Shown here: one piece after another, positions 1 to 6,973 of the stretch | Position numbering within the stretch: position 1 is the first letter of the stretch | Layout: each line of letters starts with the position of its first letter | Origin: Alphaproteobacteria bacterium | Lineage (GTDB): Bacteria; Pseudomonadota; Alphaproteobacteria; JAAXGF01 | DNA length: 20,779 bases | Assembly: GCA_012267605.1 (NCBI GenBank) | Contig: JAAXGF010000164.1 | Span: 1-20,779 of the forward strand | Direction: 5' to 3' | Made by a program: the position numbers and the translations under genes | The notes under the pieces: generated by a model | The model's database searches: none | What the model saw: only the letters and a program-made list of their open reading frames with translations | Told to the model about the DNA's origin: nothing

Positions 1-120
1 GTTGCGGAAGTCGGGTTAAGGCCGCCGGCATCGATGTCTCCAGCACGATCATTGGCTCCGGATTCGGGCAGCCGTACGAACGCGGTAAGCCGTGGAACTG
101 GTGTCAACGCGAATAATTCG

Positions 121-150
121 AAAAGCCGGCCTCTCACAGCCAGGACCGGC
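121..150 (-). terminator. Candidate terminator after the DUF192 gene
   Basis: Read on the minus strand, GCCGGTCCT and AGGCCGGC form an 8-bp stem with one bulged base and a 9-nt loop, followed by TTTT. It lies 65 bases past the DUF192 stop. The T tract is short, so efficiency is doubtful. The rest of 1-215 holds no gene I can support. Confidence 0.4.
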
Positions 151-215
151 GTTTCGAGAGCTGCCGGCACTTCACAAAATCCCGCCTTACCGATCGCTGA
201 ATTCGCCAAGCTGAA

Positions 216-713
216 TTATCGGGACTTTGGCGGAAAAAATACCCGGTCCCCGGCCTGGACGCCAATTCTCGCTGCCGTGCCCGCGTTGAGCTCGACTACC
301 GCCTTGGACGGCCCGCCCGAAGGGATCGTCACCTCGCTCATCGGCGTGGTATCGTGGGCGACGCGGATTATTTTCCCCGCCGCGTTAACAAAGATCATAT
401 CCAGCGAAATAAGCGTGTTTTTCATCCACATGGCTACTTCGCGCGGCGAATCAAAAACGAATAGCATTCCTTCGTCCGACCTCATCGATTCTCGAAACAT
501 CAAACCGCGGGCATGCTGTGTCGGCGTACGTGCAATCTCGACATCAAAAATGTGATCACCGGTTTGGGTCGAAATGGTCACTTCGCCGCGCGCAAATTCA
601 ACGGCGTCCCCGGCAAACGCGAAACCTGGTGTGAGCATCGCCACTGAGGCCACGATCGCGGCGAACGAGAAGCCAACGCGAAGGCGAAGCAGAAAATGTG
701 CGCGCGCAAACAA
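216..713 (-). CDS. DUF192 family secreted protein
   Basis: This is a small exported protein of the DUF192 family, whose biochemical role is not established. The family core is clear: TPTQHARGLMFRES, then DEGMLFVF, then MWMKNTLISLDMIFV, and a late motif (KAVVELNAG) before a short basic end. The N-terminus reads as a signal peptide: three arginines, a hydrophobic run, then AFA before GDAV as the likely cleavage site. The start is uncertain. I chose the TTG at 713 because it gives a complete signal peptide of about 35 residues and a purine-rich AAGAGGG directly precedes it, although that spacing is too tight to be ideal. A GTG at 740 and an ATG at 638 (which would cut into the signal) are alternatives. 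The frame stays open far upstream, but that stretch is antisense-free overlap with the cold-shock gene and is not coding. It follows the cold-shock gene by about 107 bases on the same strand, a pairing I recall as common in alphaproteobacteria. Confidence 0.85.
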   Translation of the reverse strand: MFARAHFLLRLRVGFSFAAIVASVAMLTPGFAFAGDAVEFARGEVTISTQTGDHIFDVEIARTPTQHARGLMFRESMRSDEGMLFVFDSPREVAMWMKNTLISLDMIFVNAAGKIIRVAHDTTPMSEVTIPSGGPSKAVVELNAGTAARIGVQAGDRVFFPPKSR

Positions 714-820
714 CCCTCTTGGCGTAAAGCACCTGCCCACGCCAAAAAAACGTGCCGATTCATAAGCTGAAATCGGCCCGGCACGTCGGCGAGCCAAACG
801 ATGCCAGGCGGAAAACAGCG

Positions 821-1366
821 TTAGCCCGTACTCACTTCCGCAACCTGCAGGCCCCTGGGACCCTCCCCAACGCGAACCTGAACCTCCTGTCCGCGATCGA
901 GATCTTCCAAGCCGCAACGGCGAAGCGTGTGGATGTGGACGAACACGTCGGGCGAGCCGTCTCTGAGCGACACGAACCCGTACCCCTTTTCCCGGTTGAA
1001 CCATTTCACAGTTGCCGGAACAAATTCCCCCACCGAATCCAACGGCGGATGATGGCGTCGGCCAAACTTTCCGACCCCGGGCCTCGGCTGGTGAGCAGAC
1101 GGTGGAACAGTACTCTGGTCGACGTCCACCACGCTCTCGGCCTGCATCCCCTTTTGTCCATGACTGACCGTGAAGGATACGGTGACGCCGTCCTCGATTC
1201 CTTCCATGCCAATTTTCCGCAAGGTTGAAATATGAAGGAAAACGTCCCCGCCACCCCCCTCGGGGGAAATAAAGCCAAACCCCTTTTCCGCGTTGTACCA
1301 CTTGACGGTGCCCTTCATGGGCTCCGATTCCACGACGTTTATGTCATCCCTGTTTTGATCGTCCAT
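821..1366 (-). CDS. Double cold-shock-domain RNA-binding protein
   Basis: A 181-residue cytoplasmic nucleic-acid-binding protein with two CspA-type cold-shock domains. Domain 1 spans about residues 17-83, with RNP1 KGFGFI (28-33) and RNP2 VFLHI (42-46). Domain 2 spans about 116-180, with KGYGFV (127-132) and VFVHI (141-145). A 32-residue Pro/Arg/His-rich linker joins them. Such proteins bind single-stranded RNA or DNA and act as RNA chaperones; the two-domain form is typical of alphaproteobacteria. The ATG at 1366 gives a 16-residue acidic leader before domain 1. An internal ATG at residue 17, preceded by GGAG, could be an alternative start. The gene stands 227 bases from the upstream nhaD, so it probably has its own promoter, and it may be cotranscribed with the DUF192 gene. 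Confidence 0.93.
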   Translation of the reverse strand: MDDQNRDDINVVESEPMKGTVKWYNAEKGFGFISPEGGGGDVFLHISTLRKIGMEGIEDGVTVSFTVSHGQKGMQAESVVDVDQSTVPPSAHQPRPGVGKFGRRHHPPLDSVGEFVPATVKWFNREKGYGFVSLRDGSPDVFVHIHTLRRCGLEDLDRGQEVQVRVGEGPRGLQVAEVSTG

Positions 1367-1406
1367 AGCCTCATTTCTTATTTTGCATATGACTCATACA
1401 ATCGAG

Positions 1407-1435
1407 ACGCTAGCACAGTTGAGGCGGAGCCACAA
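1407..1435 (-). promoter_or_regulatory. Candidate promoter of the cold-shock gene
   Basis: On the minus strand TTGTGG (1435-1430) and TAGCGT (1412-1407) are separated by 17 bases, and a TG one base before the -10 makes it extended (TGCTAGCGT). Transcription would begin near 1400, about 35 bases before the cold-shock ATG. The match to consensus is only partial. I see no gene in 1367-1593. Confidence 0.3.
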
Positions 1436-1517
1436 TTCGGCACTTTACTATGTTAGTCCGCGCCACATGGGCGCACGCGACATCCCCGTCGGTGAACGCT
1501 GTTCTACGGCAAATTGC

Positions 1518-1550
1518 AAAAAGACTAGATTTATGGGCTGGTCGTACCAG
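1518..1550 (-). terminator. Weak candidate terminator after the nhaD pair
   Basis: On the minus strand a 5-bp stem (CTGGT-acg-ACCAG) lies 43 bases past the nhaD stop. A TTTTT run follows 15 bases later. The stem is short and the gap to the T run is long for a classical intrinsic terminator. Confidence 0.2.
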
Positions 1551-1593
1551 TAACACCGATCGTCGGCGCGTATTAAGGTATTCTCGGACGCTA

Positions 1594-3336
1594 TTAGAAA
1601 TGGTGCCCGTTAACGAGAAAATGAGCGCCTATACTTGCCGCGTAGCCTATAGCGATCGCCCAACTCCACTTCAAGTGGGCAAGAAATGTATATACACCTC
1701 GCGCCGTCCCCATGACGGCCACGCCGGCAGCCGAACCTATTGACAACATAGAACCGCCGACCCCCGCTGTTAGTGTCACCAACAACCATTGGCCATGACT
1801 CATTTCCGGGAGCATCGCCAGTACCGCAAACATGACCGGAATATTGTCAATCAACGCGGACAACACGCCAACCAGAACATTCGCCCAGGTCGGACCAAGG
1901 TCGACGTACATGAGCTGGGAAAGTAACGACAAATACCCCAACGTACCGAGACCGCCCACGCAAAGGATGATGCCATAGAAGAACATTAGGGTGTCCCACT
2001 CCGCGCGGGCCAATTTGGTAAATATATCGAATTCCCGCTCAGTCTCCTTGTCAGGCGGCCCGGCATCGATCAATACCGGTTGCTGGATCGAAACGTTTGG
2101 CCTGGGGATGCTCGGCGCCGCCCCAGAGAGCGAAACAGTTGTCTCCGGAATGGTGATCGTGAGTTCTGGGATAACGAGCCCTGGCGCGCGGTCCCGAGAG
2201 GCCGGATGTGGGTCAGAATGAGATTTTTCCACCTCCATGCCAATATCACCGATACCGTCCTCCACCGGATCGACAAACGCCGTGCGGCGCTTGAGATAGT
2301 AGCCGTAGATTTTCAAAAATCCCAAGCCGGTCATCATGCCCACCACCGGAGGAAGATGGAGAAAGTTGTGGGCCGAAACGGCCATCGTGATGGTCAAAAG
2401 GAATAGGCCTACAACGACCCAAGCGCCATGGCGTAGGTGCACCTCTTCATCGCTCGCCTCGGGCATGTCTTTGGGAACGGCGAATGCCATGATGCAAGCA
2501 GGGATGATCCAATTAACCACCGAGGGAATGAACAGAACGAAAAATTCTTGAAACTGAACGATGCCCTTTTGCCAAACCATAAGGGTTGTGATGTCGCCAA
2601 ACGGGCTGAACGCACCCCCTGCGTTCGCTGCAACCACCACGTTGATGCAACCAATAACGGCGAACCGTTTCCGCGAACCACTCACTGCCATGACAACGGT
2701 TGCCATAAGGAGTGCCGTGGTGAGGTTATCCGCGACCGGAGACATCACGAACGACAGCACGCCAGTAATCCAGAATATTTTGTGTAAGGAAAACCCCCGG
2801 CGAACGAGCCACGCGCGGAGCACGTCGAACACGCCGCGCTCATCCATCGTGTTGATGTAGGTCATCGCCGCGAGCAGAAACAAGAAGAGCTCGGCAAATT
2901 CGAGGAGGTTGTGGCGTATCGCGGTCTCCGCCGTTTCCGTATCGCCGTGGTGAGCGAGGGCCAATGCAACGATCGCCCAAATGAGACCTGCGGCGATCAT
3001 TACCGGCTTCGATTTGCGAAGGTGTAAGAACTCTTCGCCGATGACGAGCGCATAAGCGAATACAAAAATCACGATGCAGAGAAAACCGACCCAATGATTG
3101 GTAAAGTCCACCGAAGGTGACCCCGGAGCTGATGCCCTCGCGATTTCGGGGAATAGCAAAACGCCCACGAAGGCGGTCAGCCCCAATAGGACAACGGATA
3201 TGAAACACCTTGAACCAGAATCAAGAGCTTTTTTCACGGGGCATCGTGCTCCGCGTGCGTTGTCCGCCATGACCCCGAATTTCCTTCTTTGGTTAGTTGT
3301 ATTGGTCACCGTTAAGTCCACACCCTCGATCAGCAT
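1594..3336 (-). CDS. nhaD: NhaD-type Na+/H+ antiporter (second of a tandem pair)
   Basis: A polytopic inner-membrane protein of the NhaD branch of the ArsB/NhaD (ion transporter) superfamily, which exports Na+ or Li+ in exchange for protons. Family signatures are present: LRKSKPVM (106-113), LLEFAELFLFLLAAMTY (144-160), SPVADNLTTALL (199-210), NAGGAFSPFGDITTLMVWQ (238-256), and the second-half DNIPVMF (497-503) with GSAAGVAVMG. It resembles the upstream nhaD along nearly its whole length. A central hydrophilic segment (about 350-447) is some 35-40 residues longer than in the paralogue and rich in Pro, Thr and Ser. The start is uncertain. The ATG at 3336 lies 9 bases after the upstream stop, with only AGG as a ribosome-binding signal. 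An in-frame ATG at 3270 has AAGAAGGAA about 10 bases ahead and still leaves the first hydrophobic segment or signal (about residues 45-70) whole. It is very likely cotranscribed with the upstream nhaD. Confidence 0.93.
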   Translation of the reverse strand: MLIEGVDLTVTNTTNQRRKFGVMADNARGARCPVKKALDSGSRCFISVVLLGLTAFVGVLLFPEIARASAPGSPSVDFTNHWVGFLCIVIFVFAYALVIGEEFLHLRKSKPVMIAAGLIWAIVALALAHHGDTETAETAIRHNLLEFAELFLFLLAAMTYINTMDERGVFDVLRAWLVRRGFSLHKIFWITGVLSFVMSPVADNLTTALLMATVVMAVSGSRKRFAVIGCINVVVAANAGGAFSPFGDITTLMVWQKGIVQFQEFFVLFIPSVVNWIIPACIMAFAVPKDMPEASDEEVHLRHGAWVVVGLFLLTITMAVSAHNFLHLPPVVGMMTGLGFLKIYGYYLKRRTAFVDPVEDGIGDIGMEVEKSHSDPHPASRDRAPGLVIPELTITIPETTVSLSGAAPSIPRPNVSIQQPVLIDAGPPDKETEREFDIFTKLARAEWDTLMFFYGIILCVGGLGTLGYLSLLSQLMYVDLGPTWANVLVGVLSALIDNIPVMFAVLAMLPEMSHGQWLLVTLTAGVGGSMLSIGSAAGVAVMGTARGVYTFLAHLKWSWAIAIGYAASIGAHFLVNGHHF

Positions 3337-3345
3337 TAATCGCGC

Positions 3346-4806
3346 CTAAAAATGGTGAGCGTTGACAAAGAAATGGACCGCAATGCTGGCAACGTACCCC
3401 AGACCAACCGCCCAGCTCCAACGTAAATGGCTGGCGAAAGTATATACCCCCCGTGCAACACCCATTGCCGCGACGCCGGCAGCGGAACCGATCGACAGCA
3501 AGGACCCCCCGACTCCCGCCGTTAATGTAACCAAGAGCCATTGCCCGTGTTCCATTTCAGGACGCATCGTGAGAATGGCGAACATCAGCGGAATGTTGTC
3601 GACAATCGAGGACGCCGCGCCCACAAGAATATTCGCGGCCGTTGGCCCAAGCTGCCCGTATACCGTCTCGGACAGGAGCGCCAAATATCCGAGAGCGCCC
3701 AGGCCGCCCACGCAAAGTATGACACCGTAAAAAAACATCAGGGTATCCCATTCGGCCTCGGCCAAGCGCTTAAAGATGTCGAATTTCTTGCCTGGGTTTG
3801 ACAAATGAATGGGCGACTTTCGTTCAACCGTCATCGACCGTCCACGCGCCACCGCGGGCGCTTCCCCGGCCAATTGACTTTGTTGCTGCCGACGATCAAT
3901 CACGTAACCGTAGATTGCCAAGCAGCCGAGCCCGGTCATCATGCCCATCACCGGAGGCAAATGTAGATATACATGGATCAATACGGTACAGGTGATGGTA
4001 ACAAGGAACAGGGCGACGACAAGCCCGGCTCCTTGATGAATTTGAGCGCGGGCCCTAATTCGGCGGGGTATAGCATCTGGAATCCAGTGCGCCATGATAA
4101 ACGCTGGAACAATCCACTGAACGAGCGCGGGAACAAACAGCCGATGAAACTCGTGAAATCCGACGAGCCCCTTTTGCCAAACCATTAAGGTAGTAATGTC
4201 ACCGAACGGACTGAAGGCGCCACCCGCGTTCGCGGCAACTACGACATTCACGCAACCAACGACGATAAACTGGGATTGGCCGCGTCCAACGGCAACAACT
4301 ACTGTGGCAAGGAGCAGCGCGGTCGTCATGTTGTCGGCGATGGGCGACATCGAAAAGGCTATCAAGCCAGTAATCCAAAATATCTTGCGTAGAGAGAACC
4401 TCTGACTGACAAGCCAAGACCGCAGGGCGTCGAATACGCCGCGTTCTTCCATGGTATTGAGAAACGTCATCGCAGCGAGCAGGAAGAGAAAAAGCTCGGC
4501 GAATTCGAGAAAGTCTGTGTTAAACGCCGTCGCCGCGAATTCGCTGTCGCCGTGCCGTTCGTAGGCCAGCGCCACCAATATCCAGATCAGCCCGGCCGCG
4601 ACCATGACCGGCTTGGACTTTCGCAGCTTGGTGGCCTCTTCGCCAATCACGAAAGCATATGCGATGGTGAATATCAGCAGACAGGTAATGCCAACCCAAT
4701 GGCTGACAAAGTCATCGCGCTGCCCGCCTTCGCTGGATGCCAAGGCGGCGAGGGGTATGAAAATTACGGCCACCCCAACAACAGCACCCCAAGAAATTTT
4801 AGGCAT
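3346..4806 (-). CDS. nhaD: NhaD-type Na+/H+ antiporter (first of a tandem pair)
   Basis: A 486-residue inner-membrane Na+(Li+)/H+ antiporter of the NhaD family. From the chosen start the key segments are LRKSKPVM (61-68), the FLEFAELFLFLLAAMTF helix (99-115), SPIADNMTTALL (154-165), AFSPFGDITTLMVWQ (197-211) and DNIPLMF (403-409). A hydrophobic or signal-like segment ending ALASSEGG lies at residues 8-27. The frame also opens at an ATG at 4866, but those 20 extra residues are hydrophilic and unlike NhaD N-termini. The ATG at 4806 has GGGGG three bases upstream and starts directly at the first hydrophobic segment, so I prefer it. With that start, 72 bases separate it from mnmA, and they contain a nested inverted repeat that covers the ribosome-binding site (separate entry). 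Confidence 0.93.
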   Translation of the reverse strand: MPKISWGAVVGVAVIFIPLAALASSEGGQRDDFVSHWVGITCLLIFTIAYAFVIGEEATKLRKSKPVMVAAGLIWILVALAYERHGDSEFAATAFNTDFLEFAELFLFLLAAMTFLNTMEERGVFDALRSWLVSQRFSLRKIFWITGLIAFSMSPIADNMTTALLLATVVVAVGRGQSQFIVVGCVNVVVAANAGGAFSPFGDITTLMVWQKGLVGFHEFHRLFVPALVQWIVPAFIMAHWIPDAIPRRIRARAQIHQGAGLVVALFLVTITCTVLIHVYLHLPPVMGMMTGLGCLAIYGYVIDRRQQQSQLAGEAPAVARGRSMTVERKSPIHLSNPGKKFDIFKRLAEAEWDTLMFFYGVILCVGGLGALGYLALLSETVYGQLGPTAANILVGAASSIVDNIPLMFAILTMRPEMEHGQWLLVTLTAGVGGSLLSIGSAAGVAAMGVARGVYTFASHLRWSWAVGLGYVASIAVHFFVNAHHF

Positions 4807-4857
4807 TTGCCCCCTTACCCGTTCACCACCACGGGTATCCGACCACCCCGGGGGCAA
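4807..4857 (-). promoter_or_regulatory. Candidate structured leader masking the nhaD ribosome-binding site
   Basis: On the minus strand TTGCCCCC (4857-4850) is perfectly complementary to GGGGGCAA (4814-4807). The latter holds the presumed Shine-Dalgarno and touches the ATG at 4806. Nested inside is a second perfect 6-bp pairing, TACCCG (4837-4832) with CGGGTA (4821-4816), closing a 10-nt loop TGGTGGTGAA. The 5' linker between helices is 12 nt (GGGGTGGTCGGA) and the 3' linker is one A. The element lies wholly between mnmA and nhaD. An RNA folded this way would hide the ribosome-binding site. Known Na+/Li+ riboswitch classes (nhaA-I, nhaA-II, DUF1646 motifs) control antiporter genes, but I cannot assign this one to any of them. 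Confidence 0.45.
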
Positions 4858-4878
4858 TAATGTCACCGTATTGTTAGT

Positions 4879-6000
4879 CTATGCAGCGCACTGAGAATCA
4901 GTTCCCTCGATCCAACCGCCACCGAGAACCCTTTCCCCACGGTAGATCACACATGCCTGTCCAGGCGAAACTCCGGGCTGCGGATTTTCCAGCGAAATGG
5001 CAACCCGCCGCTCACCGAGCCCGCGTACTGACGCCGGAACCGCCAGCTGATTCGCGCGCAATTTGACATCAACCGAAATCGACCGCGCCGAAAGCGCTTC
5101 GTCATCAAGCCAGTTGGTTTGCCTAATCGTCAATTCACCGCGATAGAGAGCGCTCCGAGGACCGACCACGACTCGTCGTTCTGCCGCTTCGATGCGCACT
5201 ACATATAAAGGCTCGTGCCATGCCACACCCAAACCACGGCGTTGACCCACCGTAAATCGAATCACCCCGGGATGACGACCAATAGTCGCACCATCCACGT
5301 GGACGATCGGCCCGGGTTCATGGGCTTCTGGCCGAAGGCGGGCGATTACATCTGCGTACGATCCGCCGGTAACAAAGCATATGTCCTGACTGTCGGGCTT
5401 AGTCGCCACGGGAAGCGCGAAACGTGCGGCAAGTGCACGTGTATCGTTCTTGCCTAAATCTCCCAAGGGAAAGCGCAAACCATCAAGTTGATCCGCCGTA
5501 GTGGCGAAGAGAAAGTAGCTCTGGTCCCGCCGCAAATCGACGGCTCGGTGAAGCTCGGCGCCCGCCAACCCTTGGCGGCGCCGAACATAGTGCCCGGTAG
5601 CAAGCGCGTCGGCGCCGAGGTCACGGGCAGTCGTCAATAGATCGCGGAACTTGACCGTTTGATTGCACAGCACACACGGAACGGGCGTTTCGCCACGCAT
5701 GTAAGAATCGGCGAATTCAGAAATCACTTCATCATGAAACTGGCGTTGGTAGTCCAACACATAATGGGGAATATCTAATGCTTCGGCGACCTTCCGTGCG
5801 TCGTAAACATCCCGCCCAGCACAGCACGACTTCTCGCGGGCACTTTGCGCACCTTGATCGTAGAGCTGCAAGGTTATGCCAATGACCTCGTATCCAAGGT
5901 GCACGAGAAGCGCGGCAGTGGCCGAAGAATCCACCCCGCCCGACATCGCGACCACAACACGCGTCTGGCCAACGGGCTTGTCAAATCCGAGAGAGTTCAA
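4879..6000 (-). CDS. mnmA: tRNA 2-thiouridylase MnmA
   Basis: MnmA uses ATP and a persulfide sulfur to make 2-thiouridine at wobble position 34 of tRNA-Lys, -Glu and -Gln in the cytoplasm. The PP-loop SGGVDSS is at residues 20-26. The two catalytic cysteines are in PCVLCN (Cys112) and SQDICF (Cys208), matching the E. coli Cys102/Cys199 arrangement. The tRNA-binding middle and the C-terminal beta-barrel (FTVGQRRGLG, VSPGQACVIY) are intact. The CCAGRDVYDAR stretch near residue 60 is typical of alphaproteobacterial MnmA. Length, 373 residues, is normal. The start is a TTG at 6000: an in-frame TGA lies two codons upstream, no ATG occurs before residue 19, and GGTGA precedes the TTG. It begins 23 bases after the ferredoxin stop, so it is probably cotranscribed with the cysteine desulfurases that could supply its sulfur. 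Confidence 0.97.
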   Translation of the reverse strand: MNSLGFDKPVGQTRVVVAMSGGVDSSATAALLVHLGYEVIGITLQLYDQGAQSAREKSCCAGRDVYDARKVAEALDIPHYVLDYQRQFHDEVISEFADSYMRGETPVPCVLCNQTVKFRDLLTTARDLGADALATGHYVRRRQGLAGAELHRAVDLRRDQSYFLFATTADQLDGLRFPLGDLGKNDTRALAARFALPVATKPDSQDICFVTGGSYADVIARLRPEAHEPGPIVHVDGATIGRHPGVIRFTVGQRRGLGVAWHEPLYVVRIEAAERRVVVGPRSALYRGELTIRQTNWLDDEALSARSISVDVKLRANQLAVPASVRGLGERRVAISLENPQPGVSPGQACVIYRGERVLGGGWIEGTDSQCAA

Positions 6001-6023
6001 AATTCACCACACTGGCGGGGTGA

Positions 6024-6356
6024 TTAACCGGAAAGCATGTTGCGAGTTTCACTCGGCAAACTAACGGTCAGACCATCGAGCTCTTCGGTCATGACGATTT
6101 GGCAGCCAAGCCGTGAAGTTGGCGTCAGCCCAAAGGCGAGATCAAGCATATCCTCCTCGTCCTCGGTGGCTTCTGAAAGACGCTCGTAATCACCAGGACT
6201 GATGATTACATGGCATGTCGAACATGCCAGAGATCCCTCGCACGCGCCTTCGATATCGATATCGTTGCGATGTGCAATCTCGAGGACGGAGAGGCCGATC
6301 GGCGCGTCGACCTCATGGCGGGTACCGTTAGGCTCGACAAATGTCATTCTGGGCAT
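6024..6356 (-). CDS. fdx: ISC-type [2Fe-2S] ferredoxin
   Basis: A small adrenodoxin-like ferredoxin that carries one [2Fe-2S] cluster and donates electrons during Fe-S assembly by the ISC pathway. The cluster ligands are visible: CEGSLACSTC gives the C-x5-C-x2-C pattern and a fourth Cys follows in RLGCQIV. From the chosen start these are Cys39, 45, 48 and 85. The acidic stretch EDEEDMLDLAF after the ligands is the usual partner-binding region. The start used is the ATG at 6356 (MPRMTFVEPNG), which matches the family N-terminus; an in-frame TTG at 6362 adds two residues. It lies 75 bases after iscA. In the common isc order hscB and hscA would stand between these two genes, and neither is present. 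Confidence 0.95.
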   Translation of the reverse strand: MPRMTFVEPNGTRHEVDAPIGLSVLEIAHRNDIDIEGACEGSLACSTCHVIISPGDYERLSEATEDEEDMLDLAFGLTPTSRLGCQIVMTEELDGLTVSLPSETRNMLSG

Positions 6357-6431
6357 GTTCAAACACTCACGACGAGTAAATTTCTCTTAATTGCCCTGAA
6401 AATCGGAAGCAGCTATCGAAACGACCATCCT

Positions 6432-6767
6432 CTAAAGGCGAAACGACTCACCGCATCCGCAGCGGCCCTTTTCATTCGGATTGTTAAACACGAACCGAGA
6501 GCCCAAGGATTCCTCTACATAGTCCATTTCTGTTCCCATGAGAAAAAGCATGGCCTGCGGATCGACATAAACCGTAATCCCGTGTTGTTCAATCACCTCG
6601 TCGTGAGGCCCTTTTTGGTCCGCGAACGCGAGCGTATACGAGTTGCCGGAACAACCCGAGGGCTCAATGCCAATGCGAATCCCCACCGATTCCTTGTTAT
6701 GAGACCTAAGGAGATCGCGCATCCTCGCCGCTGCGGCGTCGGTCAACTGTATCACCGGTAGGGTCAT
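6432..6767 (-). CDS. iscA: IscA-type Fe-S carrier protein
   Basis: A 111-residue HesB/YadR/YfhF-family A-type carrier, thought to bind iron or an Fe-S cluster and pass it to apoproteins. The three conserved cysteines are present: Cys39 in SGCSGNSY and Cys103/Cys105 in RCGCGESF. The FVFNNPN motif before the last pair and the GTEMDYVEESL segment fit the IscA subgroup better than ErpA or SufA. GGAG stands about 10 bases upstream of the ATG. The gene follows iscS by 206 bases, where iscU is expected in a standard isc operon, and precedes fdx. The wide upstream gap may carry its own promoter, but I could not pick one out. Confidence 0.94.
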   Translation of the reverse strand: MTLPVIQLTDAAAARMRDLLRSHNKESVGIRIGIEPSGCSGNSYTLAFADQKGPHDEVIEQHGITVYVDPQAMLFLMGTEMDYVEESLGSRFVFNNPNEKGRCGCGESFRL

Positions 6768-6973
6768 TCGTAGACATCTCCTTGACTATCACGGTCACAA
6801 TCTACAACTACCAAGCGCCCGAAAACATATTTTTGGCTCATGTTACCCACCACGCGGTACGCGATCTAGCCAACCAATTCACATCGATCCGCCGACAATC
6901 CCGGTCGATCAAATATCGAATACCTATCCGATTAAATTCGTAATGCCCAATATGGCGCTCGGCAACCGATACT
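6768..6973 (-). other. Gap between iscS and iscA with no IscU remnant
   Basis: This 206-base gap sits where iscU normally lies. It is too short for IscU (about 130 residues), and none of the three minus-strand frames shows an IscU-like CGD motif. One frame is open from just after the TGA near 7033 to the TGA at 6839-6841, overlapping the iscS 3' end. It has no ATG, GTG or TTG that would make a convincing gene. It could be upstream regulatory DNA for iscA or a decayed gene. Confidence 0.4.

Noticed and set aside
1..52. Possible minus-strand gene start at the ATG at 52 running off the left edge (MIVLETSMPAAL...)
   Set aside because: Only 17 codons are visible, the GGAG is too close to the ATG, and I recognise no family.
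714..1301. Upstream extension of the DUF192 frame to an ATG at 1301 (361 residues in total)
   Set aside because: This part lies in another frame of the cold-shock gene, reads as Gly/Arg/Trp-rich sequence with no family match, and the signal peptide begins near 713.
4807..4866. 20-residue N-terminal extension of the first NhaD from the ATG at 4866
   Set aside because: The residues are hydrophilic and unlike NhaD N-termini, and the bases form the nested inverted repeat. A GGTGA before the 4866 ATG keeps it possible.
6417..6447. Direct repeat CGAAACGAC at 6417-6425 and 6439-6447
   Set aside because: Two copies 22 bases apart are suggestive of an operator, but one lies inside the iscA coding end and there is no further support.
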